DNA of 64,000 bases from Ptiloglossa arizonensis (Eukaryota; Arthropoda; Insecta; Hymenoptera; Colletidae). The notes beneath the pieces are model-generated. The model did not search any database. It had not been told where the DNA came from and worked only from the letters and a program-made list of their open reading frames with translations. Numbering within the stretch: position 1 is the stretch's first letter; the number at the start of each line of letters is the position of its first letter. This document shows, in pieces, positions 29,501-39,200 of this stretch. The stretch is taken from the NCBI RefSeq assembly GCF_051014685.1, contig NC_135051.1:8761557-8825556 (forward strand), written 5' to 3'. The position numbers and the translations under genes were made by a program.

Positions 29501-31299
29501 ATCGCGCGAGCTCCGCGCGGTATTCCAGCCGGTGCCGTCATCCGCGAGCTTCGCCGAGCCGGCAACCCCGTGGGCTTTGAATATCAACCAATTTCCTGCC
29601 GATATTTGTGCGACGAGCACTTCACCGGGAACCGCGCGTGAGTGCAATCGGTAATACCTTGTCGACCTTTCCTCCTTTTTCCACGATTCGCGTCTTCCTC
29701 GTCGAGCCACGTGTCCTCTCGTACCGATCCGCGCCGCGCCGCGCCGCGCGATCGCGATCCCACATTATCGATGATTACCGAGAGTATCGTCTACGATTCC
29801 CCGTAGACAACAACGTGGTGTACCAGCAACAGCAACAGCAACAGTACGCCAGCGGGACGAGAAACACCAGAGGTGGTTCGCCGTCTTTGAGTCGACCGGC
29901 CAGCGCCTCTTCGGCGGCCTCTCAGTGGCAATCGACACCCTCGGCGTCGGCGTCGGCGTCCACGTCGGCGTCAACGTCGGCCTCGGGATCCAGCGGGGAC
30001 GCTTTCTTTCACCGACAAGAGAACTGGACCTCGGAGGTATACGGGAAACGAAGCGTTACACCCACGTGGACCGAGCTAGGAGTACAATTGGACGCGAGGA
30101 ACTCGTCGTGGGAGAGACAGAGCAATTGTTACCAGAAGAAAGGCTCCCCGACTTCGTGGAACGCGGATTACGCGGGCAAGAGGCCCTCCTCCGCGACGGG
30201 AGTGTCACCCTGGAGCGAGATGACCGTCGGTTATCAACAACAACGACGCGGTTCCCTTCAGCTGTGGCAGTTCCTGGTAACCCTGTTGGACGACCCCGCG
30301 AACGCACCTTGCATCGCCTGGACCGGTCGTGGAATGGAGTTCAAGCTGATCGAGCCCGAAGAGGTAAAGTCAAGGTCGGAAAGGTTGCATCTCTTTAGGA
30401 TCTGTTCGTTTTTTCAGGTGGCTCGTAGATGGGGCGTTCAGAAAAATCGACCGGCGATGAACTACGACAAACTGAGCAGGTCCTTGAGGTATTACTACGA
30501 GAAGGGAATAATGCAGAAAGTGGCGGGCGAAAGATACGTTTATAAATTCGTCTGCGACCCGGAAGCGCTGTTCAATATGGCGTACGGTACCGGAGGGTCC
30601 TCGAGTCTTCCCGGCGAAGGGAGGAACGGCGTTCGAAGTCAGTCGATATCCGGCAAGATATCGGCTGGGAACGATGTCTCCGAAATGAGAGAACATCCCA
30701 CCACTGGATACGGGGACGCGGTCCTCGCTATGTACTCGAACAGCGCGGCAGGTCAGCATTTTCACATCTTCTCTTAGCCTTGCGATAAACTGAACAAAGA
30801 ATTTGAACGTTAACGGGGACAAAAGAAACGCTCTTAGCTTCATTAAGTAAGTAGAAAAAATTGATCCGATCGTTTTTCCAACTGGACAGTGTACGGATCG
30901 TCCAGCTTGCACCATCTGCACCAATACCTGGGTGGTAACGATGGCTTCAAGACACCGCCGAACCGGTACCATCCTCACTACTCGCACGAGTACAACGGTA
31001 GCCATCACCATCCACCGTCGAGCTACGCAGAGACCTTTCTGAACTACGGCCGCTTGTCGCACGACGTTCCGACCGAGTCCAGAAGCCAAGAGTTACCGAG
31101 GATCCCGTACGGTCAGGAAACGGACGGTACCAGCAGGGAGCGAGAACCGTCATCGATTTTGTACGACGGAGTGCAGAGAACGCAATTACCGGCTGCTCCG
31201 GCCCTCTCCCAGCCGAGTTTGCTCGACGCTACCACCACCAGCTCGAAAATCGAGCAAACTTCGTACGCCTGCCTCGGCGTGGGGAGCTGCGTCTGCTGA
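17522..31299 (+). CDS. Ets96B: Ets96B, ETS-domain factor of the PEA3 (ETV1/4/5) group
   Basis: Sequence-specific transcription factor that binds GGAA/T sites; PEA3-group proteins are usual effectors of FGF/ERK signalling. Nine exons fit in phase: 17522-17572, 20557-20668, 23234-23287, 24215-24274, 26383-26524, 26737-26873, 29807-30363, 30418-30751, 30890-31299, for 618 residues. The winged-helix ETS domain (about 336-416) has [52 protein letters not shown] and the recognition helix through [20 protein letters not shown]; this wording is PEA3-specific. The N-terminal exons are acidic, resembling the family's activation region. Two psi-K-x-E sumoylation motifs are visible, VKQE (exon 5) and VKEEP (exon 6). 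Exon 7 encodes a Gln run and a Ser/Ala/Thr low-complexity tract; the C terminus is His/Tyr-rich. The ETS domain is split by a 54-nt intron. Small exons 1-6 rest on phase and consensus splice sites. Confidence 0.9.
17573..20556 (+). other. Ets96B intron 1
   Basis: Bounded by donor GTAAGA and acceptor TTTTCTTTTCAG. CpG-rich. The open frames seen in it on both strands are Arg/Ser-rich, do not resemble proteins and arise because stop codons are rare in this composition. No RNA gene seen. Confidence 0.6.
21781..21830 (+). promoter_or_regulatory. five forkhead core sites at exact 10-bp spacing
   Basis: Five consecutive 10-bp units each begin GTAAACA (units end TAT, TCT, TCT, CCT, TCG). GTAAACA is the core bound by forkhead proteins such as FoxO and FoxA. 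The period is close to one helical turn, so all sites would face the same side of the DNA. It lies in Ets96B intron 2 (20669-23233). A regulatory role is inferred; it could also be just a minisatellite. Confidence 0.5.
23396..23468 (+). tRNA. tRNA-Lys (anticodon TTT)
   Basis: Complete 73-nt cloverleaf. The acceptor GCCTGGA pairs with TTCGGGC (using G-U pairs), the D arm starts TAGCTCAGTCGGTAGAGC, the anticodon arm is CAGAC-TTTTAAT-CTGAG with anticodon TTT, and the T arm contains GGGTTCGAGTCCC with discriminator G. Internal A and B boxes are canonical, and a run of ten T at 23473 onward is a strong Pol III terminator. No intron. It sits inside Ets96B intron 3 in the same orientation. Confidence 0.96.
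23598..23635. repeat. 5-bp tandem repeat (GAGAC changing to GACGC)
   Basis: About seven 5-bp units: four GAGAC-type followed by three GACGC-type, in Ets96B intron 3 just downstream of the tRNA-Lys gene. Confidence 0.8.
27171..27204. repeat. 10-bp tandem repeat (GACGGGGTTC)
   Basis: Two exact copies of GACGGGGTTC and a third with one change (GATGGGGTTC), followed by a decayed unit. In Ets96B intron 6. Confidence 0.8.
28534..28580. repeat. 10-bp tandem repeat (TCGGTTCGAT)
   Basis: Three exact copies of TCGGTTCGAT at 28551-28580, preceded by related TTCGATCGATTCGAT sequence. In Ets96B intron 6 (26874-29806). Confidence 0.85.
30364..30417 (+). other. 54-nt intron inside the ETS domain, open in frame
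   Basis: GTAAAGTC opens and TTTTTTCAG closes it. Removing it restores the family sequence [14 protein letters not shown]. The intron is a multiple of three and has no stop in frame, so retention would insert 18 residues ([18 protein letters not shown]) in the middle of the DNA-binding domain. Confidence 0.9.
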
Positions 31300-32300
31300 A
31301 TTTCTCGAAATATTCACCGCGTAGTCGAGACGAAATCAACCGGCCACCTTATCCGCTCGAGATGCACCCGATTCGGTGGGACTTGGAAAGGACGACGGTG
31401 TAGAGGGGATGGCCCTTCGGTGGCCTCGAGCGGCCAATTGATTTAGTTCCAACTACCACGATCGTCGCGTGTTCGTGCACGTCACAGGGGAAACTCGGAC
31501 AATTTCGCATTACGGTTCGATCCCACGACGGTACGGGCAAAAACGTTTCGTTGACTAATACCGGCATATTTTTAAAGACAATTTTGCAACCTCGGCAACC
31601 GACCAACAGTGCTAGCAACTTACGGTTGATGTAATTTCGCGACGACGAGCCTTACGCAACGTACGATATTTGCACGTTGTTTCATCGATCGATCAGTTTT
31701 CGCAGAGTTCCGCGAGAGACTTTGCGTTCGAATATTTACCCGGGAATCCTTGCCCGCGGATACGAACGATGTACGTCCTACGATCGTACACACCCCGATT
31801 ATTTTATTCGAGAGCGCGTCGAGAGAGCCAACAATCGCGACAACGCGGTACGGTGGGTGTAGTTTGCAACGCACGCAACGCAGCCCGATCACGTTGCGGT
31901 TATTTTAATTTTCCGAGAGGAAGAAAACCAAGCAAACACTCGAGATTATCAGAGTTTCCCCCACGTGTCGAGAGGAGTGTATAGCGTGCGTTAGATGGAA
32001 CGCGCGATTGGAATATCGAGCGAGCTCCCGTTGCGTCGATGGTCGCGCGACATCGCGAATTTAGCTGAAAATTTTCGTTCGGCGAGTGTGTGCCACGAGT
32101 TCGAATCGCGCGTGCCACGATCTTGTAAATAGAATTCGATAATAGAGCTCGAGAGGACAGATTCGACGAGTATCTCGTAGTCGAGGAGATCCGGTCGCTC
32201 GTGGTCGTTGCCGCGGGCTCGAGTAGTTCACCGTTGGATGCACTGTAATTTCTGTAAATAGCGAATAAATCTCTATCGGAAGAACAGGTCTCAATTCCTT
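31300..32300 (+). other. Ets96B 3' untranslated region
   Basis: Non-coding sequence after the Ets96B stop. The first good AATAAA is at 32264-32269, which would make a 3'UTR of about 1 kb. Confidence 0.5.
32264..32269 (+). terminator. polyadenylation signal, probably Ets96B
   Basis: AATAAA in the sequence AGCGAATAAATCTC, about 960 bp downstream of the Ets96B stop codon and upstream of the next gene. Confidence 0.5.
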
Positions 32301-32890
32301 GGAGAGTCTCGCGACGATGGGTCGCGGTAGCGAAGTTTCGTCCCGGTACGCGTGCGCGAGATCGAAACCAACAACAAGGAACGCGTCGTGCAACAGCGAT
32401 AGCCCCGTCCCCGTATTAACATAAGCGATTACGCGCGTTCGACCTAGACATATAATTCGAACGATGGAAATGCGTCGCGTTCCGTGTACATACGTACATA
32501 GATCCTTGTTGCACGAGCGTGTTACCAGTCAATGACGTAAGCCCGGACCATTGGACTGAGGTCGGCTGCGTATTTCGGGCTGTGACTCGCAGTGGACATG
32601 TTTATATCGACCCCTCTCTTTTCGTTCGACTCGCGAGTCGTCGTTTGTTCGTCTTCCACTCGCGCGGATCACTCGTTTGCTAACATATCGGCGACTCGAG
32701 CCGGATCCCGTTTACTCCGCCAGTGTCGATCGCGCGCTTCGAACAAACGAACCTGCTCTCGAATACGATCGAAACTCGACCGGTGTGATCGAGAATCGTA
32801 GACGTCGTGTCCGATAGAATCGCGCACGATACCGGTAGTGCGATACAACCGATATTTTATCGAAGGGAGCGTCTCGCGCGCAGCTCGCTG

Positions 32891-33371
32891 GTGAGTACCA
32901 ATGTTTAACAATTTTTTAATCGTCTTCGTAGACGATTTCGCGACCAAGAGGAGGAGAAGGAGGAGGAGGAGGACCTTATTTGGCGCGCCGCGAGTACCTC
33001 TGGAAACCGTTTCGATCTTTCTCGCCGAATCTCCGGGAGAGTGGAAAATACCAGCTACGTTCTTTCTCTGGGTCGGTATCGATCTCTCCGCGTAGCTTCC
33101 ATAGTCCAGAAACCGCGTCAACGATAAAATTGACACGGTGGCGTCACGGCCTCGTAAAAGGTTTCTCCTCCGCCTCGACTCGTAGCGTTCACGGTGATTG
33201 GCCGTTACGTGCGATCGATCCTACGTAAATTTCCAGTACTCGGGACTCACGTGTCCACCAGACGTGTTCCCATTGTCCTCGAACGATGCTCAAACTTTGC
33301 AACGTTTTGTTGGTTTACGTTCGTGTTTACCGATATCGCGCGAACGATGACGAACCGCAACGTTCTTTCAG
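32891..33371 (+). other. possible 5'UTR intron of the duplicated-domain gene
   Basis: Consensus donor CTG-GTGAGT starts at 32891, and acceptor CGTTCTTTCAG ends at 33371, two bases before the chosen ATG. A short untranslated exon upstream of 32891 is therefore likely. Confidence 0.5.
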
Positions 33372-33373
33372 CC

Positions 33374-34894
33374 ATGTCGAAAAGTAGATCGGCGGAATCG
33401 ACCGAGACCACGATGGGCTTCAAGGACAAGCAAAAGGCCCTGGACACGTTGAAGGCACTGGACGGTCGAGACATCAGCTACCAGTACCACGTGATCACGA
33501 GCTTCGTCAGCCGGGCCAAGAGAACCCTGCAAATCACCAGAGACGAGGAGAAGCTCGCCAATCTGCGGGAGGCTTTGAAGGTGTTCGAGGACTGGCTGAC
33601 CGATTACAGGGAGAACAATCGCGGCAAGGAGAACTTCGCTTACCTGCCGATCGAGACCGTGAAAGGCTACAGGATCCTCGCCAAAAAATACGACATTCTC
33701 GACGAAGAATTCTTGCAGTAATTACCAAACGATCCCGTCGTTTACCGCGACTGTGAGTCCTTACGCATTCGATAATCGTTCTCCTGATTTTACAGAGTGT
33801 ACAAGAAAGAGAAGGGAGACTATAAAAGTTTACGGGCCGTCAAGGTACCGGACAAAGACATCACCTGGGACATCGAAAGGAACCAAAGGTTGAGGGAGAT
33901 CATCGACAAGATCAAACAAGATCACGTGCAATGGTACGAGACAGACGTTGGGGATTTCCGGGGATTCCCGACCAAGGAACACGTTCAGTGCATCATGTTG
34001 GGGTACAGCCCGGATCCCTCCAAGTTGAAGAAACTGATGTCTCAGATGGAGGAGAAGTTCGCTTCTGAAGAGAACGAGGACATGGAACTCGACGAGGAGG
34101 AGGAAGAGGAGGATGAAAAACGGCGCAGAGACAAACTCGTGAAAAGGAGCCGCGAGAGTTTGTCCAGCAGCGACTCGGAGGACGAGGAACCGGTAAAGAA
34201 GATGGCGAAACGTTCGACCGACGAGGACAAGACCGAGAAAGAGGAGAACAGACTCGGTTTCAAAGATAAGGAGAGAGCGTTGCAGAGCATCGAGTACCTG
34301 AACGGTAGGGACGTAACTTATCAGTACCACGCGATTGCTGGCTTGGTGAAAAGGGCCGAGAGGGTACTGTCGTGCACAAAGGACGAGCAAAAGATCAAGA
34401 ACATGAAAGAAGCCGTCGAGGTGCTGGAGAATTGGATCACGAATTACAACGTGAACGGTCGGGCGAAAGAGAACTTCAACTACCTGCCCATCGATCTGGT
34501 GCGAGCTTTCAAACCGTTGGCGGAGAAATACAAGATCGAGGATACCGCGTTTCTCGAGTAAGTAGATTTGGTAACGTACGATCGGGTTTTAATGTTTCAC
34601 CGATTCTCTTCTTCGCGTTGCAGAGCGTACGAGGACGCGGATGGAGATTACAAAAAGCTGAGGACCGTCCAAGTTCCCGACTCGAACGTAACGTGGGACG
34701 TAGAGAGGAACAAAAACCTTCGGAGTCTCGTGGAGCGTATCAAGGAGAAGAATATTCAGTGGTTCGAGACAGACGCCGAACTACGCGGCTTGCCCACCGA
34801 GGAGCACACTCGGTGTATAATGTGGGCTTTCAGTCACGATACCGGGAAACTCAAGAAACTTTTGCCCACTCTGACCGAGAGATTGAAGTCTTAG
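33374..34894 (+). CDS. unrecognised protein with two tandem copies of one domain
   Basis: I do not recognise the family and assign no function. Three exons (33374-33717, 33796-34557, 34624-34894) give 458 residues. Copy A (about 15-204) and copy B (about 269-458) align end to end. Both begin GFKDK, then GRD-(I/V)-(S/T)-YQYH, a helical RAKR/RAER segment, KENF-YLPI, GDYK-LR, TWD-ERN, and an HVQCIM/HTRCIM motif; about half the aligned residues match by eye. The linker (about 205-268) is highly acidic (DEEEEEEDE), then basic (KRRRDKLVKRSR), then Ser/Asp-rich with KKMAKR, suggesting a nuclear localisation signal and CK2-type sites. There is no signal peptide or membrane segment. Both introns are phase 2 and fall at the same point of each copy (FLQ/VY and FLE/AY). 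The start was chosen next to a strong acceptor; the open frame continues upstream to 33194. Confidence 0.88.
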
Positions 34895-35034
34895 ACGATA
34901 TTGTTGTTTAAAACGTCTGTGTACGCGCAACTTGATTAATACCCGAGTGACGAATGATCGTTACCATCGTATGTACAAAGAAAGTTTTGTTGTATGTTTT
35001 TGTTTAAAAGAACGTTGTCGACGATGACATCGCC

Positions 35035-35040
35035 AATAAA
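35035..35040 (+). terminator. polyadenylation signal of the duplicated-domain gene
   Basis: AATAAA about 140 bp after the stop codon at 34894. Confidence 0.6.
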
Positions 35041-35118
35041 ATTAAGTTATTTTTCCATGTTCGAACGGTTTTACGTAACTTTCTCGCCTCACTCGCTCGT
35101 ATCTTTATTACAGGTGTG

Positions 35119-35381
35119 CACGAATTCGACATCGTCGCGATATCTGGTGGGGGCGCGTGGATTTACGTTTCCTGGACCGTACGCATGAATTCGACATCGT
35201 CGCGACATCTGTCGGGCGCGCTCGGAGTTACGCTCCTTGGACTAGTGGGCACGAATTTGACATCGTAGCGACATTTGTCGGGCGCGCTCGGAGTTACGCT
35301 TCTCGGACTAGCGGGCATGAATTCGACATCGTGGCGACATCTGTCGGGCGCGCGCGAAGTTACGTTCCTTGGACCGCGCGG
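35119..35381. repeat. four tandem copies of a 66-bp CpG-rich unit
   Basis: Copies begin at 35119, 35184, 35250 and 35316. Each starts CA(C/T)GAATT(C/T)GACATCGT and carries GCGACATCTGTCGGGCGCGC or a variant, then a GTTACG-T/CCTTGGAC segment. The first copy is the most diverged and one base shorter. The unit is a multiple of three and so reads open, which I do not take as coding. It lies between the duplicated-domain gene and MCC. Confidence 0.85.
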
Positions 35382-36240
35382 TCGCCATTTTTATTTTTGC
35401 ATCATGCAGGGGAATTTCAAGATGGCGCCTGCTGTCAAAGTTTTTCGACCGCGGAACGCTCAATCGATAGTTTTTATTGCCGCTGTGCAGCTCGCGAGGG
35501 TGGGCGAGCCTCGGGTCTGGTTTTGAGGTTAGGGTTAGTGACTCGGTGACACTGGAAACGGCGGTTACGGATTCTTATCGTGCGTGCGCGGTAGCAAAAC
35601 CGTCTCGACTTTTCCGGGCGGTATACGCGGTAAGACGTTCGAGATCGTGCGACTTTCGGCATCGAACGACGAACCGCGAGATCCGAGAGAAATTCGTGGC
35701 CAGTAAATACGTTTGCGAGAGAATGGCACGCGCTCCAGTAGGCGATCTGTTTATTTTCCGTGCACTGGCCGAGTCCTCGGGAACAAGGGAATCTACGTAC
35801 TGCTTTAGACCGTCTAAAAATAACCGTCGCTTCCACCGAGGTTCGTAGACCTTTATGTTCCTCGTACGCGATCGCGAAGACGGTTCGAGTATGCATCTCT
35901 CGAGATCGATTAACGAGGGATCGCGATGCAACACGTGACATAAACGATCCACCTTATTTGTTCGTACAGCCTACGTGTTTTAGACCCGTGTTCGAGAATT
36001 TTTTGTCGCCGAAACTCGCGAAACTCGTCGATTCTATTCGATGTGTAAGAACGATACCTGGGAGATGTATCACGGTGATAGAAATCGAAAGCCAAGATGC
36101 GGGTAACGAGATAGAGGGGAGATCGCTTCTTGGACGACGCGAGTTCGAAGTTTCGAATCGAAGGAAAAGATGGACACGAAGCAGCCAGGTAGTGCGCCGG
36201 TAGTTTGTCTCACGATGGATGAACGAGAGGCAAAGTGAAG
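35382..36240 (+). other. intergenic; probable MCC promoter and 5'UTR region
   Basis: No coding frame is supported. The region right after the repeats carries CGCCATTTTT and AAGATGGCGCC, which resemble YY1/Pho or insulator-type motifs. The transcription start of MCC was not located. Confidence 0.3.
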
Positions 36241-39200
36241 ATGTCACAAATCGCGGATGCCGAGAGTGAAGCAGGCTCCATCTGCGACGAGGAACGCGTC
36301 CGAAAGCTGTTCCAAGCATGCGACGGCGACGGAGATGGTTTTATCGACAGGTGAGGTGAAAATATTATTCCGCACAACCTGTTTTCTTGTATTTCCCGTT
36401 TATTCCCTTTCTTATTGAAACTTTGATCACTCGGGGGAATTGTATTTTCCACGAAATAATTAACAATCGAGTAATTCGGCGCAAGTATTTCTATCGCGAA
36501 GCAATACCGTCGAAACGTTACATTTGACTATGGTTCGATTCCGTGATCGATTATTTTACGTTAGAATTCGTATTCCATCGTTCCGTTCGCTCTTGGATTC
36601 GTACACGGTTCGGAGCTTTGACACAGTTCGAAAACGATGAAATACATTCGAGGCCCTTTCTTCACGGTAAACATTGAGAAATTTATGCCGCGAAAAATTA
36701 TTCGTGGCCAAAGTCGAATAACAAAGCTATGCGGTGCACGCGCTTTAATTATTACCTCGATTAATTAGCCCGTCTGAAAGCCTCGCGCCAACGCGATGCC
36801 ACAAATTAATCCGTAGAACGCGAGTCGGTTTTTTTCTTTTTCCTACCGCCGGATGAATAAACTTCCAAGATAATACCGGTACGTATGGGATGTGCACACG
36901 ACGCAGTCGCGGCGGTTTTCCATTAAACGCATAACCGTTTCCCGGATATTTAAGCGTTCTTCGTTCCCTCATTCTTCGGAACCGTACCGTTGCTCCCGCT
37001 GCGACCTAACGCTATTCAGATCGTTTTCACGAAAATTAGCCGACGAGTCGAGGTTGCTACCGCAGCATTTGCATTCTTTCGTACCCGGAGCGAGCTGGTT
37101 TTCGCGTCAAAGAGCAAATCCGTTCACGTTCGCGACAAAAGCGTACCTATGCACGGCTAGAAACCTTGTTCCAGATGTTCCGCTTCGTTCCAGGAATTTT
37201 CGCGCCCAAATCGACACGGTCGTGACGGTTAGGACACGTTCGTTCCTGTTTCGAGGAACGAGCGACTTTCGTCGGAAAGGAACGCAAATGTTTGTTTACA
37301 CTTTACACTGCCGAAACTCGAAGGAAGACGACTCTGATTTATTATTGTCGAAACGGCAATAGGTAGACACTTGCGCGGAAGGATATCTTTTCTACAAATA
37401 CGCGGAAATCTAAGACGCGCTAGCTCTGCCCGAAAGTTTTTTTGGTTTACGATTCTTCGAACGCTCGACTTACCGATGAATCGAAGACCCGCTAATCTTT
37501 TTCCAAAGCTGTTTCGGTTTATAATTCTTGAACTACCGCTTGGCCGATTCTTGGAATTAAAAGTCTCGAATGTTTTCACCAAGGAATTTACCTTCTGTCG
37601 TTCGATCGACCAGCAACTTCTTGTTAGCGTCGGTTCGCAACGGCACGCAGCGGCGTCGGGCGGAAGATTTATCGACCTCGGTCGATCGATCGTATCTCAT
37701 TGCACAAACGATTCGATTCGGGCGCGTAACGAGTTCCATCAATTGTTTTTACGCGCGCACTCGTGTCTGCGCGCGATAATTAAGAGTCGCGCTCGTTGCA
37801 TCGGTTTCCATTCTATCGATAATTATTGCCGCGGGGGTCCGCTCGATTCGTTAACGGACCGTGAATTATCGGGCGATACTCGATCGCCGCTCCGTTGCCC
37901 CGAGGATCTGGCAAAGAGTCGAAGTTTCGCGACGTGTGATTGGTCGAACTTTCGGTTGGATTACGAATAAACGAACCACGCGAAATTAGAAATCCATTAA
38001 CTTTCGAGCGTTTTATTTCCGTTTCGTTGCCGCGTCGATTAAAATTTTCGTCGCGAAGACAACATTCGAGATCGTTCTCGGCCAATTTCCGTTACGCGTA
38101 CAAACAGCGAATGTGTTCCGTGCGTCGATGATAAAGGCTTTCTGTAATTCGAGGGGCTCTATGCGGGCCGCGCCGATGGAACAGCACGAAAATGAAAAAG
38201 GGAAAAGGAGTGGAACGAAGCCGAGCGTTTTCGCGTCTCTCTGTGAGTAAAACTCACCATTCCGAGCTACCCTCGGAAAAAGAGATCGCTCTCCGGTCTC
38301 GAAGAGTTTCTCACCCTTCGACTTGTACTACATTCTAAATGCTCCCCCGAAACATTTCTCCCCCTTGTCTTACCTCGCGATTACCGCTCCGACGTTTTCT
38401 CTTTCCGTTTTGAAATATCGTAGAAATAGGCAATAGGAATACGAATTCACCGAGACCCTAACCCCTCTGACTCTGACGCCCTCTCCTCGACTTTGCTCGA
38501 AACCGGTGAATCGGTTTCACGGATCGATAACTCGCGAGATTGTTTCGTAGGTCGAGAATGTAGAAACTTTCGGTAAGTTTACAAATGTAAATCTCTTCGA
38601 GTCGAAAACTCATCGATATTGCGACATCCGCGATCGATGTCGATCGAGTGTATTTGCGAACGTAGCCGGTATCGAAATTGGCGGGAATCTCCGTACCGTG
38701 CAACGTGATCACGAGTCCCGGATCTTGTCCAGCAGCGCGAGGAGGTGAAATGAAAAATTGGAAGGAATCGTACGAGGTAATTCTAGACATTTTTTTCCCG
38801 AATCGTCGCGAATCTTTCGACCACACCCTGATGATCGATTCTCTCGAGCGTCTTTCGCTTTGATTCGTTCTTAATTGGCCAAGCGTACGCGACTCGAACA
38901 GCGGGGCAACAGAGAAAACGAACGAAGGAACGAACGACCGGCATTAGTCGAAATTCAGAAGAGCGAAATTTCCTCTCGTTTCGCGATTCGTTCTTGTCCA
39001 CCCTCCGCGCAGCCTCGTTAACCTCAACCTGGCGATATTCGCGTGGCCCCGAGCTCTCCGGCGTACGTCTCGTTGGCTTCGTAAGCTTCCGTATCTCTGT
39101 GCACGGGCCTCGGCACCCTTTTCGAAACTCGTGCACTACTTCGCGTGCATCCAACCGGATGCAAGCCCGCGGGATTACGAAGGAAACCGAACGTTCAAGT

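Noticed and set aside
33830..34390. 186-codon antisense open frame
   Set aside because: Mirror of the codon-biased duplicated-domain gene, Leu/Val-rich because of the sense codons.
34372..34911. 179-codon plus-strand frame overlapping the duplicated-domain gene
   Set aside because: Out-of-frame reading across two real exons and an intron.
35528..35542. TTAGGGTTAG telomere-like motif
   Set aside because: Only two short units and not the insect TTAGG array; a chance match in GC-skewed sequence.
35157..35549. 130-codon frame with three repeated 22-residue units
   Set aside because: The repetition comes from the 66-bp DNA repeats, which are a multiple of three; no start context, homology or continuation.
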